Origin: Ditylenchus dipsaci
Lineage: Eukaryota; Nematoda; Chromadorea; Rhabditida; Anguinidae
Assembly (NCBI GenBank): GCA_004194705.1
Contig: SADC01000105.1
Location: 124,001 to 188,000 of the forward strand
Length of the DNA: 64,000 nucleotides
Direction of reading: 5' to 3'
In this document: piece after piece, positions 42,684 through 54,074 of the stretch
Layout: every line of letters starts with the position of its first letter
Numbering within the stretch: the stretch's first letter is position 1
Program-made: the position numbers and the translations under genes
The notes under the pieces: generated by a model
Databases searched by the model: none
What the model was told of the DNA's origin: nothing
The model's input: only the letters and a program-made list of their open reading frames with translations

Positions 42684-45600
42684 TCAGTAGGCCACACAGC
42701 GAATTGGTTGCTGAACGGTCTCGACGAAGCTGGGGGTCAGGTTGGACACATCCACTCGGAGTCCTTTGCGTGCTTGGCGCTGCAACTGGCGGGCCTCCAC
42801 AGATCCTCGGCTCAGACAGGCGAACTGAATTTTCTTGGGGCTTGTTTCTTCTTCTCCACTGGCTGGGTCTTGCCTTCTGGGCACACTTTGACTGGCTGGA
42901 CGGAGAAGCAGATCTTGTGGTTGAACTCTAGCACTTTGGTCTCTTCAATGGGCTCTGAAAACACAAAGTTTAGAAGATTTATTAGTATATTAATTTGAAA
43001 TATTTTGCTGAGAGCACAAGTTCGATTCGACAAAGTCAAACAAAATAACTTTGGGTCAAGATATTGGCTTAGAAGAAGTGCTCGTCATTTTAGACTTCAT
43101 CTACCCATGCAACAAGCGAGTCACAGGTTTGTGAATATTTAATTAATATAGTTTGAAATAGTTTAAATTATAGTTTAAAAATCAGACAAATTCTGGGAAA
43201 AAATTATATTTTGGGACTAAAAATCAGATTTTCAAGAATTCCTGGTGTGTAAAATCAACCAAATTTCTTTAAAAAGCAGATTTTGGCACTAAAATCAGAT
43301 TTGTAAGAACTCCTAGTGTTCGATTCGACATACCTGTTTTTTAGACAAGTTATCTTTACGATTTTTAGATCTAAATTGTAACCTCACAATACTCTTTGCA
43401 GATAATTTTACTCCACAAAAACTTACCCTGGTCTTCTTGGCTGTTTTGCTGCTGGCGTTTGCCTCCTCGCTGGTTGCTCCATTTCTGTTGACGGTCGCTG
43501 TCCCATTGGCTGTCTTCCTCTTGGCTGTGGTATCCACCCTGCTGCCATTCGTTGTCCTCTCGGTCTTCCTGTTGGTAGCTGTCTTCGCTGTTGTAGTTGC
43601 TCTTCTTGTTGCCGCGGTTGGTTTTGCGGTTGAACTTGTTCTTGTTGGAGTAGAGCGAGTCCTGGTCTTGGCTGGAGCAGTCATCCTTCATGGTGTAAGA
43701 TCGATGGAACTCGGCCAGATCGTTGGTGTTTTGGTTGTTGCTCATGCGCAGCTCGTTTTCATCCTCGGCCTGGTCGTCGAAGTGACCGCACAATCCACAC
43801 TAAAATGGGATGGGATTAAATGAGACCCAGAAAAAAGAGATCAAATATTACCTGTCCTTGCTTGTATTGCTGGGAGAGACGCACCTCCACCTTCTGGCAC
43901 TTGCATTTGGAGCAGTAGCAAGACATGCGCACCTGCACACCTTCTTCTACTTGAATGCTCACATCGGTCTGCTCCTCATTGTTGAACTCCACCACTCCAT
44001 TGTTGATGTATTCGGAGGAGGATTGGTCTTGAGGGTCGACTAGCTGGTCGTTGATGAAGCACTCCAACTTCTTGGAGGAGCCTGAGCCAGTTGGTTTGCA
44101 CTCGATGGTCTGCTCAGGGGTGATCACCTTGATCTTCTGTAAATTATTCCAATTAGACAAACATTTATCAATAATTTATTTAACTCAAACCTTGTCCTGG
44201 CTGTCTTGCTGCTCTCCAATAGCCTTCATGAGCACTGCAAAGCGGGGTTCTTCGCTGGAGCAGTCCTTGGCGAGGACGGAGTAGCACTTTCCGATGGGAG
44301 CCTTGTAGAGCACTCCATCAAAGGTCTCCACTCTTCGGCCGTCAACTGTGCATTGAGCGCGTGGTGCCTTATCCACAACCATTCGCTTGAATAGCTGCTT
44401 GGCTGAGTGGCTTTTCTTGATACTGGGTCGGACCAGAGGGAAGGGACGCATCTGAAGGGTTCTCCGAATGGTTTCAGCTCTACAGCTTCCATGCGCACCT
44501 TCTGGTTAGGCGTGGAGATGCTGATGTTGGCTTGTTGCTGGTAGATGGGGTCAATCACGATGGTGGCTTGGATCTAAAAATATAAATTTTATTATAGTAT
44601 TTAGGCTGCTGAATTTTTTTATTTATGGCTGTTGCGGTAATTACACTTTCCCATGGGGCGAGAACGGACTCAGGATGAGTGGGTGTTCATCCTTTGTCAG
44701 AAAAATAAATGAAAAAGTTTGTTTGGAGGCGTATTATAGGTACTAGGCTGCAAATAAGGAAAAATATTAAGAAACTGAAATTATTCGTCAAGTCAAAACT
44801 GTAGCCTTCAAGCAAAGATATTTAGAATGCAAAAGATATCTAACTGAAAAATTTCCTACCTGTCCATCTGTGCCGCTCTGCTGGATCAGGGATTGGGTGT
44901 TCCATGGATCACGGCACTTGAGCATCTCCAATCCACGGTGGAAGGTGTTCTGGGCAGCAGGCTGCAGCTTGTACTCAGCCAACAAATCGAATTTGTTGAG
45001 GAAGGCAGATCGCTTCTTCTGTTGCTGGCTGGTTTGGAGTTGGCGTTGTTGGCGGCTGATGGCTTGCTCTCCTCGCACTCGGAAGTGAATGTTCTGCTGT
45101 TTGTCAGTTCCCCAGTCACACTCCACTTGGCAGACCAGTTTCTGGTGTTTGTCTTGGCCGATCTCTTCCACATGGTTGACGGGTTGGGGTTGTAGCAACT
45201 GCACTTTGGCTTTCAGTTTCCAGTCTTGGGTCTCTTGGGGCAATGCACTTCTCTCCACTTCCAAAAAGGCTTTGCAGAAGCTCAGCTGAGCGTCACAAGA
45301 GGTCTTCAGCTCGATTTTGCCATGGCATGATTTGCTAAATTCTCATTGATACCAGATTCAATTTTGAAAATTAGCCAAAAATTACCGTCCACCCTCAGTT
45401 TTGGCGCTGACCTCCAAGCTGTGCTGGTACATCTGACCTGGTTGGAATTTACTCATGTAGGTGTTCAGTTTCTTGCGGCTTTGGGTTTGTCCATCCAGTT
45501 CCATGTCCTAGAGTGAATATTTGATTAGTAAGTGAAAATGACTTTTTAAAATTCTAACTTCGAAGTTGTCTTCTGGATGAGCCTTCTGGAAGGGTTGAGC

Positions 45601-48600
45601 CTCGGAGTAGAAGTTGGAGAGTTCTGGACCATGGCTACTGCTGCTGACCTTGTGGAAGGGCAAGGCATTGGCTTGGAAGATGATCTTCTTGGGTGTTCCA
45701 TCGTTGGCCTGAGGGTTGAATGAGAGGTGGAGGTGGTTTTCAGTGGCCATCATCAGCTGGAACAATTGGCGGTAGCTGTTGACCTTGGTGGTTGGCCAAT
45801 GGTATTGGCTGCTCAGGTGGAGGGGCATACAGAAGTATTGCTGCAATAAATAATTGATTTTTAAAAACTAAAAGAATACAAATCTTACTTTTCCGATCTC
45901 GCGATTGACCTCTTTTTGAGACTGCTCGAGCTGAGGGTAGTGGACTACCTTCACCTTGGGGTCTTTCATCATCTTGTTTCGCTCATCCCATTCGCGGGTG
46001 TAGGTGCATGGCAGACTGTGGCTACCGAACAGTTGGGTGCTGGGGGTCTGGGGCACTTCAAGGGCAATGCGCACTCCTGTCTTCTGATCAGCCTTGATTT
46101 CGGCATGGATAGGCAAGTTCAACTCGACGGCTTGGGTACTGGCAACTCCGGTGGCAAAGATTGGCAACCAACTCTCCATCTGAAAGTAAAAAGAAGTAAA
46201 TACTTGGAAGGAAAGCCATTTTAGGATCTCGTATACTGAAATTTGGACAAATCTTACCTTCTGTACATAGGCCACAGAGACACTGGGATGGACGTTCAGC
46301 TGGACCTTGATGTTCATGGGAGATTCGGCACGGCTGGTCTCTACTTTGGCATTCAGACTACCTTCAATGGAAGCCATGATAGGCATAGCTTGCACAACTC
46401 TGAGGGGCAGACCAATGGAGGTAGGGATTCGGGCAGTCTTCTCCTGGATGTTCATGACAGACAATAGGCGGAAGTGCTGGGTGTCTTGCAACTTGCGCAT
46501 CCACTCTGAAAGACTTGGTCGTTCTCCATTGAGCACTTGTCGGAGACACTCAGGCATGGTTTCCTGGTCAATTGGCAGGATGGCTTGGTCCACATCTCCC
46601 ACTCGCACACACACCATGGCGAATGGCTGCTCATTCTGGTTTTGTTCCTGGTTGTTGGATCTGCGGTTGCGGATCTTGAGCCCAGAGAAGATATTGCGCA
46701 ACTCCTGTTTGTTGTTGGTGTTCTTGCTGCTAGAGCGATGGCCACGGGTGGTTTGGGAGGACTCTTGCTTGGTGGCTGCAATGAATCGCTGCAGCAGAGT
46801 CTCATACCTGAAAATTAATTAATCAACTGCAGATTCAATAAATCGGTAAATGTTCTTACCATTGTTCAAGGTTTTGCTGGACGGCGGAGACCTGAAGGCT
46901 GTCAGTCTGGAATTTGGTGTTGAGCAGAGTGTCCATGCTGGCGGCCAAGTAGGTAGGCAGCTGGCTGCGGCTGTTGCGGTAGGCAGACACGAAGTTGAGG
47001 AAGAGTCCGTCCTTCTGCTCCTGGCTGTAGATGGGCACTTGGTATCTGCGGCTGGGGCGAAGGCTCTGCTCGTCAAGTTTGACCACCTTCAGTGCGTTCT
47101 TCAGGTGTTGGCACTGAAAATCGATGAAATTAGAACTTTGATTAATAAAAAGTAGAATAAATTACATGTTCTGCTCCTGAGGGATTTTGGATTTGGCAAG
47201 GGTCTTTATGGTGCTGTAGACCAGAGACTGCACCTCAGGTTGACGCTCTTTGGTGAGGGTGTAGATGATTTGGTCGAGGATCTGTTGTTGGGGCTGAGTC
47301 TGTATGATCACGGCAAAGGCAGTCATCCTCACTTCTGGGTGCTCTTTGGTGTTTTGGAATATAGGCAGGAGGACTCGCTGGATCTTGCGGGCCATCTGGT
47401 TGCGCTGACGACGCAGAGAGTCAATAGCTTGAGCTCGCACAATGCGCTCTTGTCTGACATCCACAATGATCTTCTCCAGACGCTGGATGGTGATGTCAAG
47501 TCCAGCATTTCCAATTGCTTTCAGGGCTAGCACTTTCTCGTAGGTGTTCTGAGCCTGTTCAAACTGCTGCTCCAAGGCCTGAAAATCAATCGAAAATGAG
47601 TTAGATAAGTCTTGTAATAAAATGTTATATTTAGGTTGCAACTGCAGGGCAGTAAGAAAATTGTGTTAATTTGAACAGTAAGTTGTATATTGGCACATTT
47701 TAAAAATTTTGTTGTAATTTTCTAAGATATTTTTGCACTATTGATTAGCTCAAAATCTCAACTTTCAAAAAAAGCAGGAATTTTTAAATTAAACGATTCA
47801 AATGAAGCAATTTTGATTTTGTTCGAACCCCTAAATAACTGGATTTTTTCATTTTTTTAGAGGAATTAAATTCGTCGTTCGAAATCTAAGATCTATGGCT
47901 AAAATGTCAATAAATTACAATACAAATATAAATAAACGGAATAAGCTAGTAAGTGCAGTAATTTTGGACTTTAAACTGTTTCGAACAAATTAATTCTTGT
48001 TCCATTTGTAGTAGTTTATAACTGATAAAAATATATTTTTTATAGCTTATTGAAAATTTCAAAAGATTGAAATAAATACCAGCAAACCAAATCAATTAAT
48101 AATAAACACTTTCCAGTGTTCTTCCAAAACTTTTTTATCAGAGCTTTTTTCGCTTCTTTGAATAATCAATAATTATAATTGGAAGCAAAGAAAACTGATA
48201 AAAAAAATGACATGTATCGTTTTGTTTCAAACACTGCAAAAGAGAATATAAAACAAATAATTTTTGAAAGATCTTTAGAAAAGCTTAAGCACTAGGGATT
48301 TCAGATTTACTTATTCATGAGATTATACTTTTACCATTAATCCCAAATTTGTTTTTGTTGAAATTTTACTGAAAACCTTTTTCGCTTCAAAATAGCAATA
48401 AGCACTAGATCTAATGACCATATTGTCTCACAAACAATTTAAAAGTACATTTTCGGAAAAAAAAAGTCTATGAGATATTTCAAAGATTTTCAATAATAAC
48501 ATCAAAAGCCCACAAAATAGTATTTTGTTTGAAACAGCAAATACTTTTTTACCAAAAAGCATTGTTTTTTTATTCAAATTCTTGACGTTTTATATTCAAT

Positions 48601-50620
48601 GAAAAGTCCCACCTGCTTGTAGCTCTGCTTCTTGTCACTACGGCACATCTCCTGCTTGGGTTGGAATCCAGTTTGAGTTCCGAAGATCTTCTCTCCTTCT
48701 TCTTGTTTACCGGTCTTCTCATGGCACAACTCGGAGACCATGGATCCAAAGGTCAACCAGCAGGTCTGTTTCAAAGCACTGGAGCGGTGGACTGCTTGGT
48801 GTTGGCACAATCGTTTCACAATCTCTACTTGTTCATCAGATGGAGCGGGCAGTCCTTGCAGAGCCTTTAAAGCCTGGAAAGCTTGTTTGGAGCTGAAGTC
48901 GCCGTTGGTGATCTTGTGGGAGAGCACTTGGATGGTGTTACGGGTGCCTGCCATAGCCAGACAATCTGCCACCAACTGTTGTTGTTTCTGCTGCTCACTC
49001 TCAGAGCGAGGGTAGCTGTTGCTGGAGCTGCTGGTGGATTGCTTGCTTGGGGACACGATCTGCTCCAACTCTTCCATACTGCACATTCGGAAGATCTCAA
49101 CCAGGCGCTGCAATTTGGTCAGTTGGTGGAACTCAATGCCTTTCTGCTTGTCAGAAGCGGCTTGGACCAGGCGGCGGATGATCTGCTGGGCTTGTTCGAC
49201 CTGAATATTGAGTTGATTAGAATTTTACAAAAATTAAAAATGCCAACCTTATGCGGAACTTCAGCAAATGGAGATGTTCGGCTGGATTCATCACCCAACT
49301 GGTAGAACCGTTTCTCCTCCACATCCCACTGGTTGTCGAACAGAAGGGTGTTGGCCTTGTCCGATCGGGGATGTTCTCCTGCTGGTCTTGACCAGATCGG
49401 CTTTCTTTGAAGATCAATTGAGCAACCACAACAGTCTGCAAACCAGATGGGTATTTGGCAGAGGCATCTGTCTCCAAGCTTTTGTAGATGTACTGAGACA
49501 CAAGTTCAGCTCGCTGAATGGCACAGTTCTGTTGGTCTTTGCCTTGGAGCACAAATCGGATCATGGTGCTTCGGCTCAGTTGCTGCTGCTTGATCAGCTT
49601 GGGATCACACTTCTGGCACTCGCCTGATGGCTGCTGCTGGTTGGTGTTTGACCATTGCTGCTGGCATCGGGCACACTCGGCTGGCTGTTCCTGGGTCTGG
49701 TAGCCTGAAAAGAGGGATAAGATAATTTGATTTTTATTTGAAACTTAGACAAACACACCATAAGCCACATCGGCGATCTGCTGGCATTGCTGGAAATTGA
49801 TGTCTTGGTGACATTGAACTTCTGCTGCTGGTCTTCTTCTCGCTGCTGGCCTGGCTTGTTGGTGGGGTTGACGGTGTAGGTGGTCATGCATTTGCCCTCA
49901 ATGGTCGTCTGAAAATGCAGGAGGTATATGCAAAACAAATCAAGAAGCCAAATAACTGCCAACCTCAGAGGTGGTGAAGGTCTTGCCGACTCCAGATTGG
50001 TAGGTGTCCTCCTCTTCATCCTGTTGCTGCTGCTCTCCTTTCAGGTTGACTTGGAGCAGATTGAGCACTGATCTCTTGATGTTGCGAGCCCAGATGGGAT
50101 CTTCAGTTTGGAAGTTGATGCGACCCACCACTCCATTCACATAATCGAATTGGACAGCTAGTTCCTGCAATTATTGACATCAACCGAGTTGAATAAATTT
50201 AAACCATCAAAACCATACCAACTGCTGGCGTTTGTCCTCTTCGACCTGCTTGCGCTCAAACATGCCCATTGGCTGGACCTCCTTCTCGTTCTCAATTTGC
50301 TGGTTGGCCTGGCCCATCTGGATGTTTTGCAGACGGAGGATGGCTGACTGAGAGCTCTGGAAGGTGATCTTGGCCTGAGCTTCAATTCTGCTCACTGCCT
50401 TCTGGTCGGGTTCATCCTGCTGGCTGTTGGGGGTGTTGCCTAGTCCGGAGGACATCTGGCCTTTGTAGGTGTAGATGTATTGGTGGCCGGACTGGAAAGG
50501 CTTGGCTGGCTCCTGGACATTCTCCTCATCTTGATCAATGGTTCTTCGGCGGTTAGAGTACTCAGAAGAGCTGGCGAGCCCAATGAGCACAACCAAAAGA
50601 AGCACTAGAGTGCTCCTCAT
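42684..50620 (-). CDS. vit: Vitellogenin
   Basis: Yolk lipoprotein precursor. Sixteen exons on the minus strand, 5' to 3': 50219-50620, 49964-50164, 49759-49908, 49248-49704, 48613-49200, 47166-47578, 46860-47113, 46258-46807, 45889-46179, 45559-45840, 45386-45507, 44860-45334, 44191-44573, 43852-44136, 43427-43799, 42684-42954; about 1,830 residues. A signal peptide (MRSTLVLLLVVLIGLASS) precedes the large lipid-transfer (vitellogenin N) module, about residues 35-800. A beta-sheet-rich middle follows. A von Willebrand factor D domain begins near residue 1470 (QCTVDGRRVETFDGVLY) and has CGLCGHFDD at the start of exon 15. After it comes a Gln/Asp/Asn/Ser-rich, highly charged linker and a C-terminal segment with several cysteines. 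Codons favour C-ending synonyms, unlike the AT-rich surroundings, as expected for a very highly expressed gene. Five frame breaks (exons 3, 4, 6, 13, 16) are each repaired by one added base, after which every exon phase agrees. I therefore treat the gene as intact and the breaks as likely consensus errors. Confidence 0.95.
43020..43330 (+). pseudogene. Partial copy of RRM-BTB gene exon 6 inside a vitellogenin intron
   Basis: 43033-43135 is nearly identical to 40283-40376 plus the following donor and intron start (AAGTCAAACAAAATAACTTT, then CTACCCATGCAACAAGCGAG, then GTTTGTGAATATTTAATTAA). After a gap it continues with a copy of intron sequence from about 40591-40735 (GGGACTAAAAATCAGATTTT, then GTAAGAACTCCT). 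The 13-mer GTTCGATTCGACA stands at both ends (43020-43032 and 43318-43330). The insertion lies in the last vitellogenin intron (42955-43426), antisense to that gene. Confidence 0.85.
47579..48612 (-). other. Long intron 5 of vitellogenin
   Basis: At about 1 kb it is the only long intron in a gene whose other introns are mostly 45-60 nt, apart from the two enlarged ones near 43.0-43.4 and 44.6-44.9 kb. It is AT-rich. I see no terminal inverted repeats, open frame or RNA gene in it. Confidence 0.6.
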
Positions 50621-50693
50621 GGTTTGATTGGTCGGTTGATTAGGAAGGGAGTTGACTAAAGAATATGGAATGAACAACCACCAGCTGCCCAAC

Positions 50694-50701
50694 TATATAT
50701 A
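50694..50701 (-). promoter_or_regulatory. TATA box of vitellogenin
   Basis: TATATATA on the minus strand, about 74 nt before the ATG at 50620. The spacing implies a 5' UTR of roughly 40-45 nt. No splice-acceptor sequence lies between it and the ATG, so the messenger probably starts here and is not trans-spliced. Confidence 0.65.
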
Positions 50702-50738
50702 CGGTCGAAAAGGGGCGTCAGCAGTGCAATGATCACCC

Positions 50739-50745
50739 TTATCAG
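50739..50745 (-). promoter_or_regulatory. VPE2-like GATA site (CTGATAA)
   Basis: CTGATAA on the minus strand, about 120 nt before the vitellogenin ATG. In Caenorhabditis vit genes the heptamer CTGATAA (VPE2) is bound by the intestinal GATA factor and drives female/hermaphrodite intestine expression. Identity of the motif is seen; the role here is inferred. Confidence 0.7.
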
Positions 50746-50777
50746 TATGGTTCTTCTGCTTGCCGAGAGGCTAAGTG

Positions 50778-50784
50778 ATTGACA
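50778..50784 (-). promoter_or_regulatory. VPE1-like site (TGTCAAT), proximal
   Basis: TGTCAAT on the minus strand, about 160 nt before the ATG. TGTCAAT (VPE1) is the other heptamer repeated upstream of all Caenorhabditis vit genes. It lies next to CAGCTGTCAATCACTT. Confidence 0.7.
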
Positions 50785-50858
50785 GCTGGACTTTGACTAC
50801 ATTAATTGGGGTGAACGAAGCTTTTTATGGCTGTGGCGAGAGGCAAGTGAGTGTCCAG

Positions 50859-50865
50859 ATTGACA
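50859..50865 (-). promoter_or_regulatory. VPE1-like site (TGTCAAT), distal
   Basis: A second TGTCAAT in the same orientation, about 240 nt before the ATG. The immediate context (CCTGTCAATC) is similar to the proximal copy. All three heptamers fall within 250 bp of the start codon, the interval where they act in C. elegans. Confidence 0.7.
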
Positions 50866-50939
50866 GGTTGGGCGAGAACACCACCAGTTCACCTTTTATC
50901 ACCTCTTTTTAGGCCAAATTTTGGTGCCACAAAGTCGCT

Positions 50940-52032
50940 GAATCCAACGACCAAAAAAATAACAAATAATAAAATAAAATTATTTTTGCAGAAAATGAAT
51001 CGATCAAGAGCTTACAGGTTTACATAAGCAACATATCTAGCAGTTAAGTGAAAAAATTTCATTTCATAATATTTTCAATCCGCCTAGAAACGACACTTTC
51101 GTACTTTGTGTTTCTGCCTCTTCCAGGGGCTAAATTTAGCGACAAACATGATTTTTTACTTTGAAAATACGTTTTATCTAAAAAACTTCAAACGTGAGCA
51201 ATTTTTATAATTCATCCCAAAATGCATCATCTTTGCAAAATGTAGCACAAAAAAGTAAAATTATGGAGCAAGTCAGTAACAATAATTTGGTTTATACTTT
51301 TATTTTTCGTTCTACATTTTGCAGAGATGATGCAAAAACTGATATCTCGTTATAAACTAGAAGCGCAGGGCTACCTTAAGGGATAACAATTTAAAAAAGT
51401 TAGGAAAATACACGCCTTTAAAAATAAAACAAAAAAGGGGACGTTTTTCTGTTTTGCTCTTTTATTAATAACCAGGGCATCATATACTATTAATAGAAAA
51501 AGAGATAAAAAATGTGAATTACCATATTTATTTTTTAACTTTTTACCTTTTAAAGGGGCATGCCCAAGCTAAAACATATTTTTTTTTGTAAAATATTTTT
51601 GTAATTTTTCAATTCTTTTTGAAAATCTTTGGTGTCATTCAGCACAATATTAAATTCTACGTTAGGTGAACGAAAAGTACTGTGTAAAGTGTTCATTTAC
51701 CTAAGAAAAAATACCCTTTGAAGGTGAAAATTCCGGTCTAATTTAGACCGGAATTCCGACCGGAAAATGGACCGTAATTTTCACCTTCAATTGGTATTAT
51801 TTCTTAAGTAAATAAGCATTTTACACAATATTTTTCATCCATCTAACGCAGAATTTAATATTGTGCTGAATGACACCAAAGATTATCAATAATGTTGCGA
51901 AAATTACAAAAAGATTTGGGAGTTCCGATTTACAATCAAAAAAATTCCGGGTCAACTCTACTACGCACCAAAAAAGACAGCAAAAACGAATTTTGAATTC
52001 CCACAAAAACCTAAAATCGGTTTTTCGTGGAC
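50940..52032. other. Gene-free region with a palindrome at about 51585-51895
   Basis: The palindrome pairs ATCTTTGGTGTCATTCAGCA with TGCTGAATGACACCAAAGAT. It continues through CACAATATTAAATTC / GAATTTAATATTGTG to a central TCCGGTCTAATTTAGACCGG. A weaker inverted pair lies at 51220-51340 (ATGCATCATCTTTGCAAAAT against ATTTTGCAGAGATGATGCAA). No coding signal. Confidence 0.6.
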
Positions 52033-52040
52033 GTCTCTAT

Positions 52041-53634
52041 GGCTGTACCCCGAAATTTAAGCAGCGATTCGCTAAGTGGTCGATTTGCTAAGCGGTCGTT
52101 TTGCTAAGAAAAAAATTTAAGCGCCAATTTGCTAAATGGTCGTTTTGCTAAGAATTTTTTGCTAAGTAGTTGTTTTGATAAAGATCTTGTTTGTTAAGCT
52201 ACCTACTTCTTCAGTTCGGTTCAATTTCGGGGTACAGACCTTAAAACCCAAACGATTCAATCCAAAATAATGTTCTAAAAATGGTTTAATTAATCGGGGT
52301 CTCCTACTCTGGACTGATTGCACCCAGAGGGATTCGAACCAGTAACCTTAATGATGAGTATATGGACCTCTTCGCCAAGTAAACACTCAAAATTATGATA
52401 AAAAAAAGATATGCACCCAGGTGGATGCGAACCAGCATCCTCGGCAGTGGCTATCCAAGTGGTCGTCCACTTGGATCAAAATTTTTTTTTACGTTTTCGG
52501 TTTCCAAAACAATTTTCTGCACTAATTCGAGCATGCTGAAGATGGTTTGACAGTGGTAAAATCACGTTTTATCGAGAAATTTAGAGTTATTGCTAACGAT
52601 TGATTTATCAAAATCAAGAATTCACGATAACTCAAAAATTTCTTGATAAAACGTGATTTTACCACTGTCAAACCATCTTCAGCATGCTCGAATTAGTGCA
52701 GAAAAATTGTTTGGAAACCGAAAACGTAAAAAAAAAATTTTGATCCAAGTGGACGACCACTTGGATAGCCACTGCCGAGGATGCTGGTTCGAATCCACCT
52801 GGGTGCACACTTTATTTTTACCGTAATTTCAGATATAAAAAGACTAACGTTTGACCTTTCAGGTCATTTGGGTGAATATACCCCTATTCTTGAGTTGCCT
52901 GGATAACAACCTGTCCAGGTGGTACTCAACCCTAGATTTGGGATCGGGTAGGTAAATCGCACTTCTGGTCTTAATAAGCCCAATTTCTCACAAATTTTTT
53001 AGTTTAGAAAAATGGATTTTTTTTATTTAAATTACCTTTTTTATTTTAGGCCATCCATGTGGGCATCCACCTGGTCAGGTGATACCTACACCAGGTATTG
53101 AAGTTGGAGTGTGTAAAATCGCAACTTTGGGCTTGACAAACCCAATTCCCCACACAATTTTAAGTTAGAAAAAATGGCTTATTTTTTATTTTTAAGAAAT
53201 TTTAATTTTATAGGTTTGGGTTTGGTTTGGGTATTTAGGGTGGTACTTTGGGTGGTTTAGGATGGTTTGTGGTAGTTTGGACACCATCTGAAGATATCAA
53301 TTTACCTAGATCCCACGTTGAAATCAGTAAGAAACAAAAAAAAATCGGCGTAAAAATGTCCGTCGGAAAAACCTCTAATCTACCAGAATATTGAGAAAAA
53401 GGAAAAGTACAAAAAGGCAGAAAAGTTCTTAACAAATCGGGATTTAAGAAAAGAATGCCTTAGCAAAAAAATTCTTAGCAAATGGGCGCCTTAACAAAAA
53501 AATTCTTAGCAAATGGGCGCTTTAACAAAAAAATTCTTAGCAATTTGTCGCTTAGCAAAAAAAATTCTTGGCAAAACGACCGCTTAGCAAATCGACCACT
53601 TAGCAAAATGCCGCTTAAATTTCGGGGTACAGCC
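52041..53634. mobile_element. hAT-like non-autonomous element with 8-bp target duplication
   Basis: Perfect terminal inverted repeats GGCTGTACCCCGAAATTTAA and TTAAATTTCGGGGTACAGCC are flanked by GTCTCTAT on both sides (52033-52040 and 53635-53642). The subterminal regions carry many copies of GCTAAG / CTTAGC (GGTCGATTTGCTAAGCGGTC at the left, GACCGCTTAGCAAATCGACC at the right). This is the arrangement of hAT elements, where the transposase binds subterminal repeats. The interior has no transposase; it contains other inserted repeats (52412-52808 and a roughly 90 bp word at 52.9 and 53.07 kb). Confidence 0.85.
52412..52808. mobile_element. Near-perfect 397 bp palindrome with tRNA 3'-half-like ends
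   Basis: TGCACCCAGGTGGATGCGAA and TTCGAATCCACCTGGGTGCA are the ends; almost the whole length pairs. Read outward, each end is GATGCTGGTTCGAATCCACC, then TGGGTGCA, like the T arm and acceptor strand of a tRNA. Next to it is AAGTGGTCGTCCACTTGGAT, itself a palindrome. The element is nested within the hAT-like unit. Two relatives are fused at 59.0-59.8 kb. Confidence 0.8.
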
Positions 53635-53840
53635 GTCTCTATTGTGTCTCCCATTGTATACAGTCATAGCTCCCAACTACCGGTTTACCTCTCAAATAAA
53701 ACCATCTTCAATTTTTTGAGACCTATATTTTGCTCTTGAATAAATATTAAGCAGCGCTTTTGATTGCGTTTCCCACCGACTCCACCTTTTCAATTACAAT
53801 TGAAGAAGACTTTGAATTTTCTCAATTTTTCACGGCTTAA

Positions 53841-54074
53841 AGGGCCATTGCCGTCCCGACAACGATTGTACCCCGCCAATTCAAAAAATTCCTAATCATT
53901 GAATTTCTGTACGGATGTTTTAACTTCGTTTCTAACACAACTATACCTAAAATAAAATTCTAGGCCTTGTTTTGTTAGAAACCAGGTTGAAAAATTCGCA
54001 CATAAGTTGAATGATGGTTAGGCAAAATTTTTCGGATTGGCGGGGTACAATTCAAAACAGGTGGCAATGGCCCT
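53841..54074. mobile_element. TTAA-flanked MITE (piggyBac-like)
   Basis: AGGGCCATTGCCGTCCCGAC at the left and CAGGTGGCAATGGCCCT at the right are inverted, with further pairing of TTGTACCCCGCCAATTC and GGATTGGCGGGGTACAA. TTAA stands directly at both borders (53837-53840, 54075-54078). TTAA duplication is the hallmark of piggyBac-type integration. The 234 bp is non-coding. Confidence 0.75.

Noticed and set aside
42549..42998. Plus-strand open frame of 149 codons with apolar stretches
   Set aside because: Antisense to the last vitellogenin exon and its 3' UTR; no splice structure and no family resemblance.
43437..43823. Plus-strand open frame that looks like a polytopic membrane protein (Leu/Val rich)
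   Set aside because: Antisense of the Gln/Glu/Asn-rich vitellogenin exon 15; such exons give apolar antisense frames.
46307..46822. 171-codon plus-strand open frame
   Set aside because: Shadow of vitellogenin exon 8 on the other strand.
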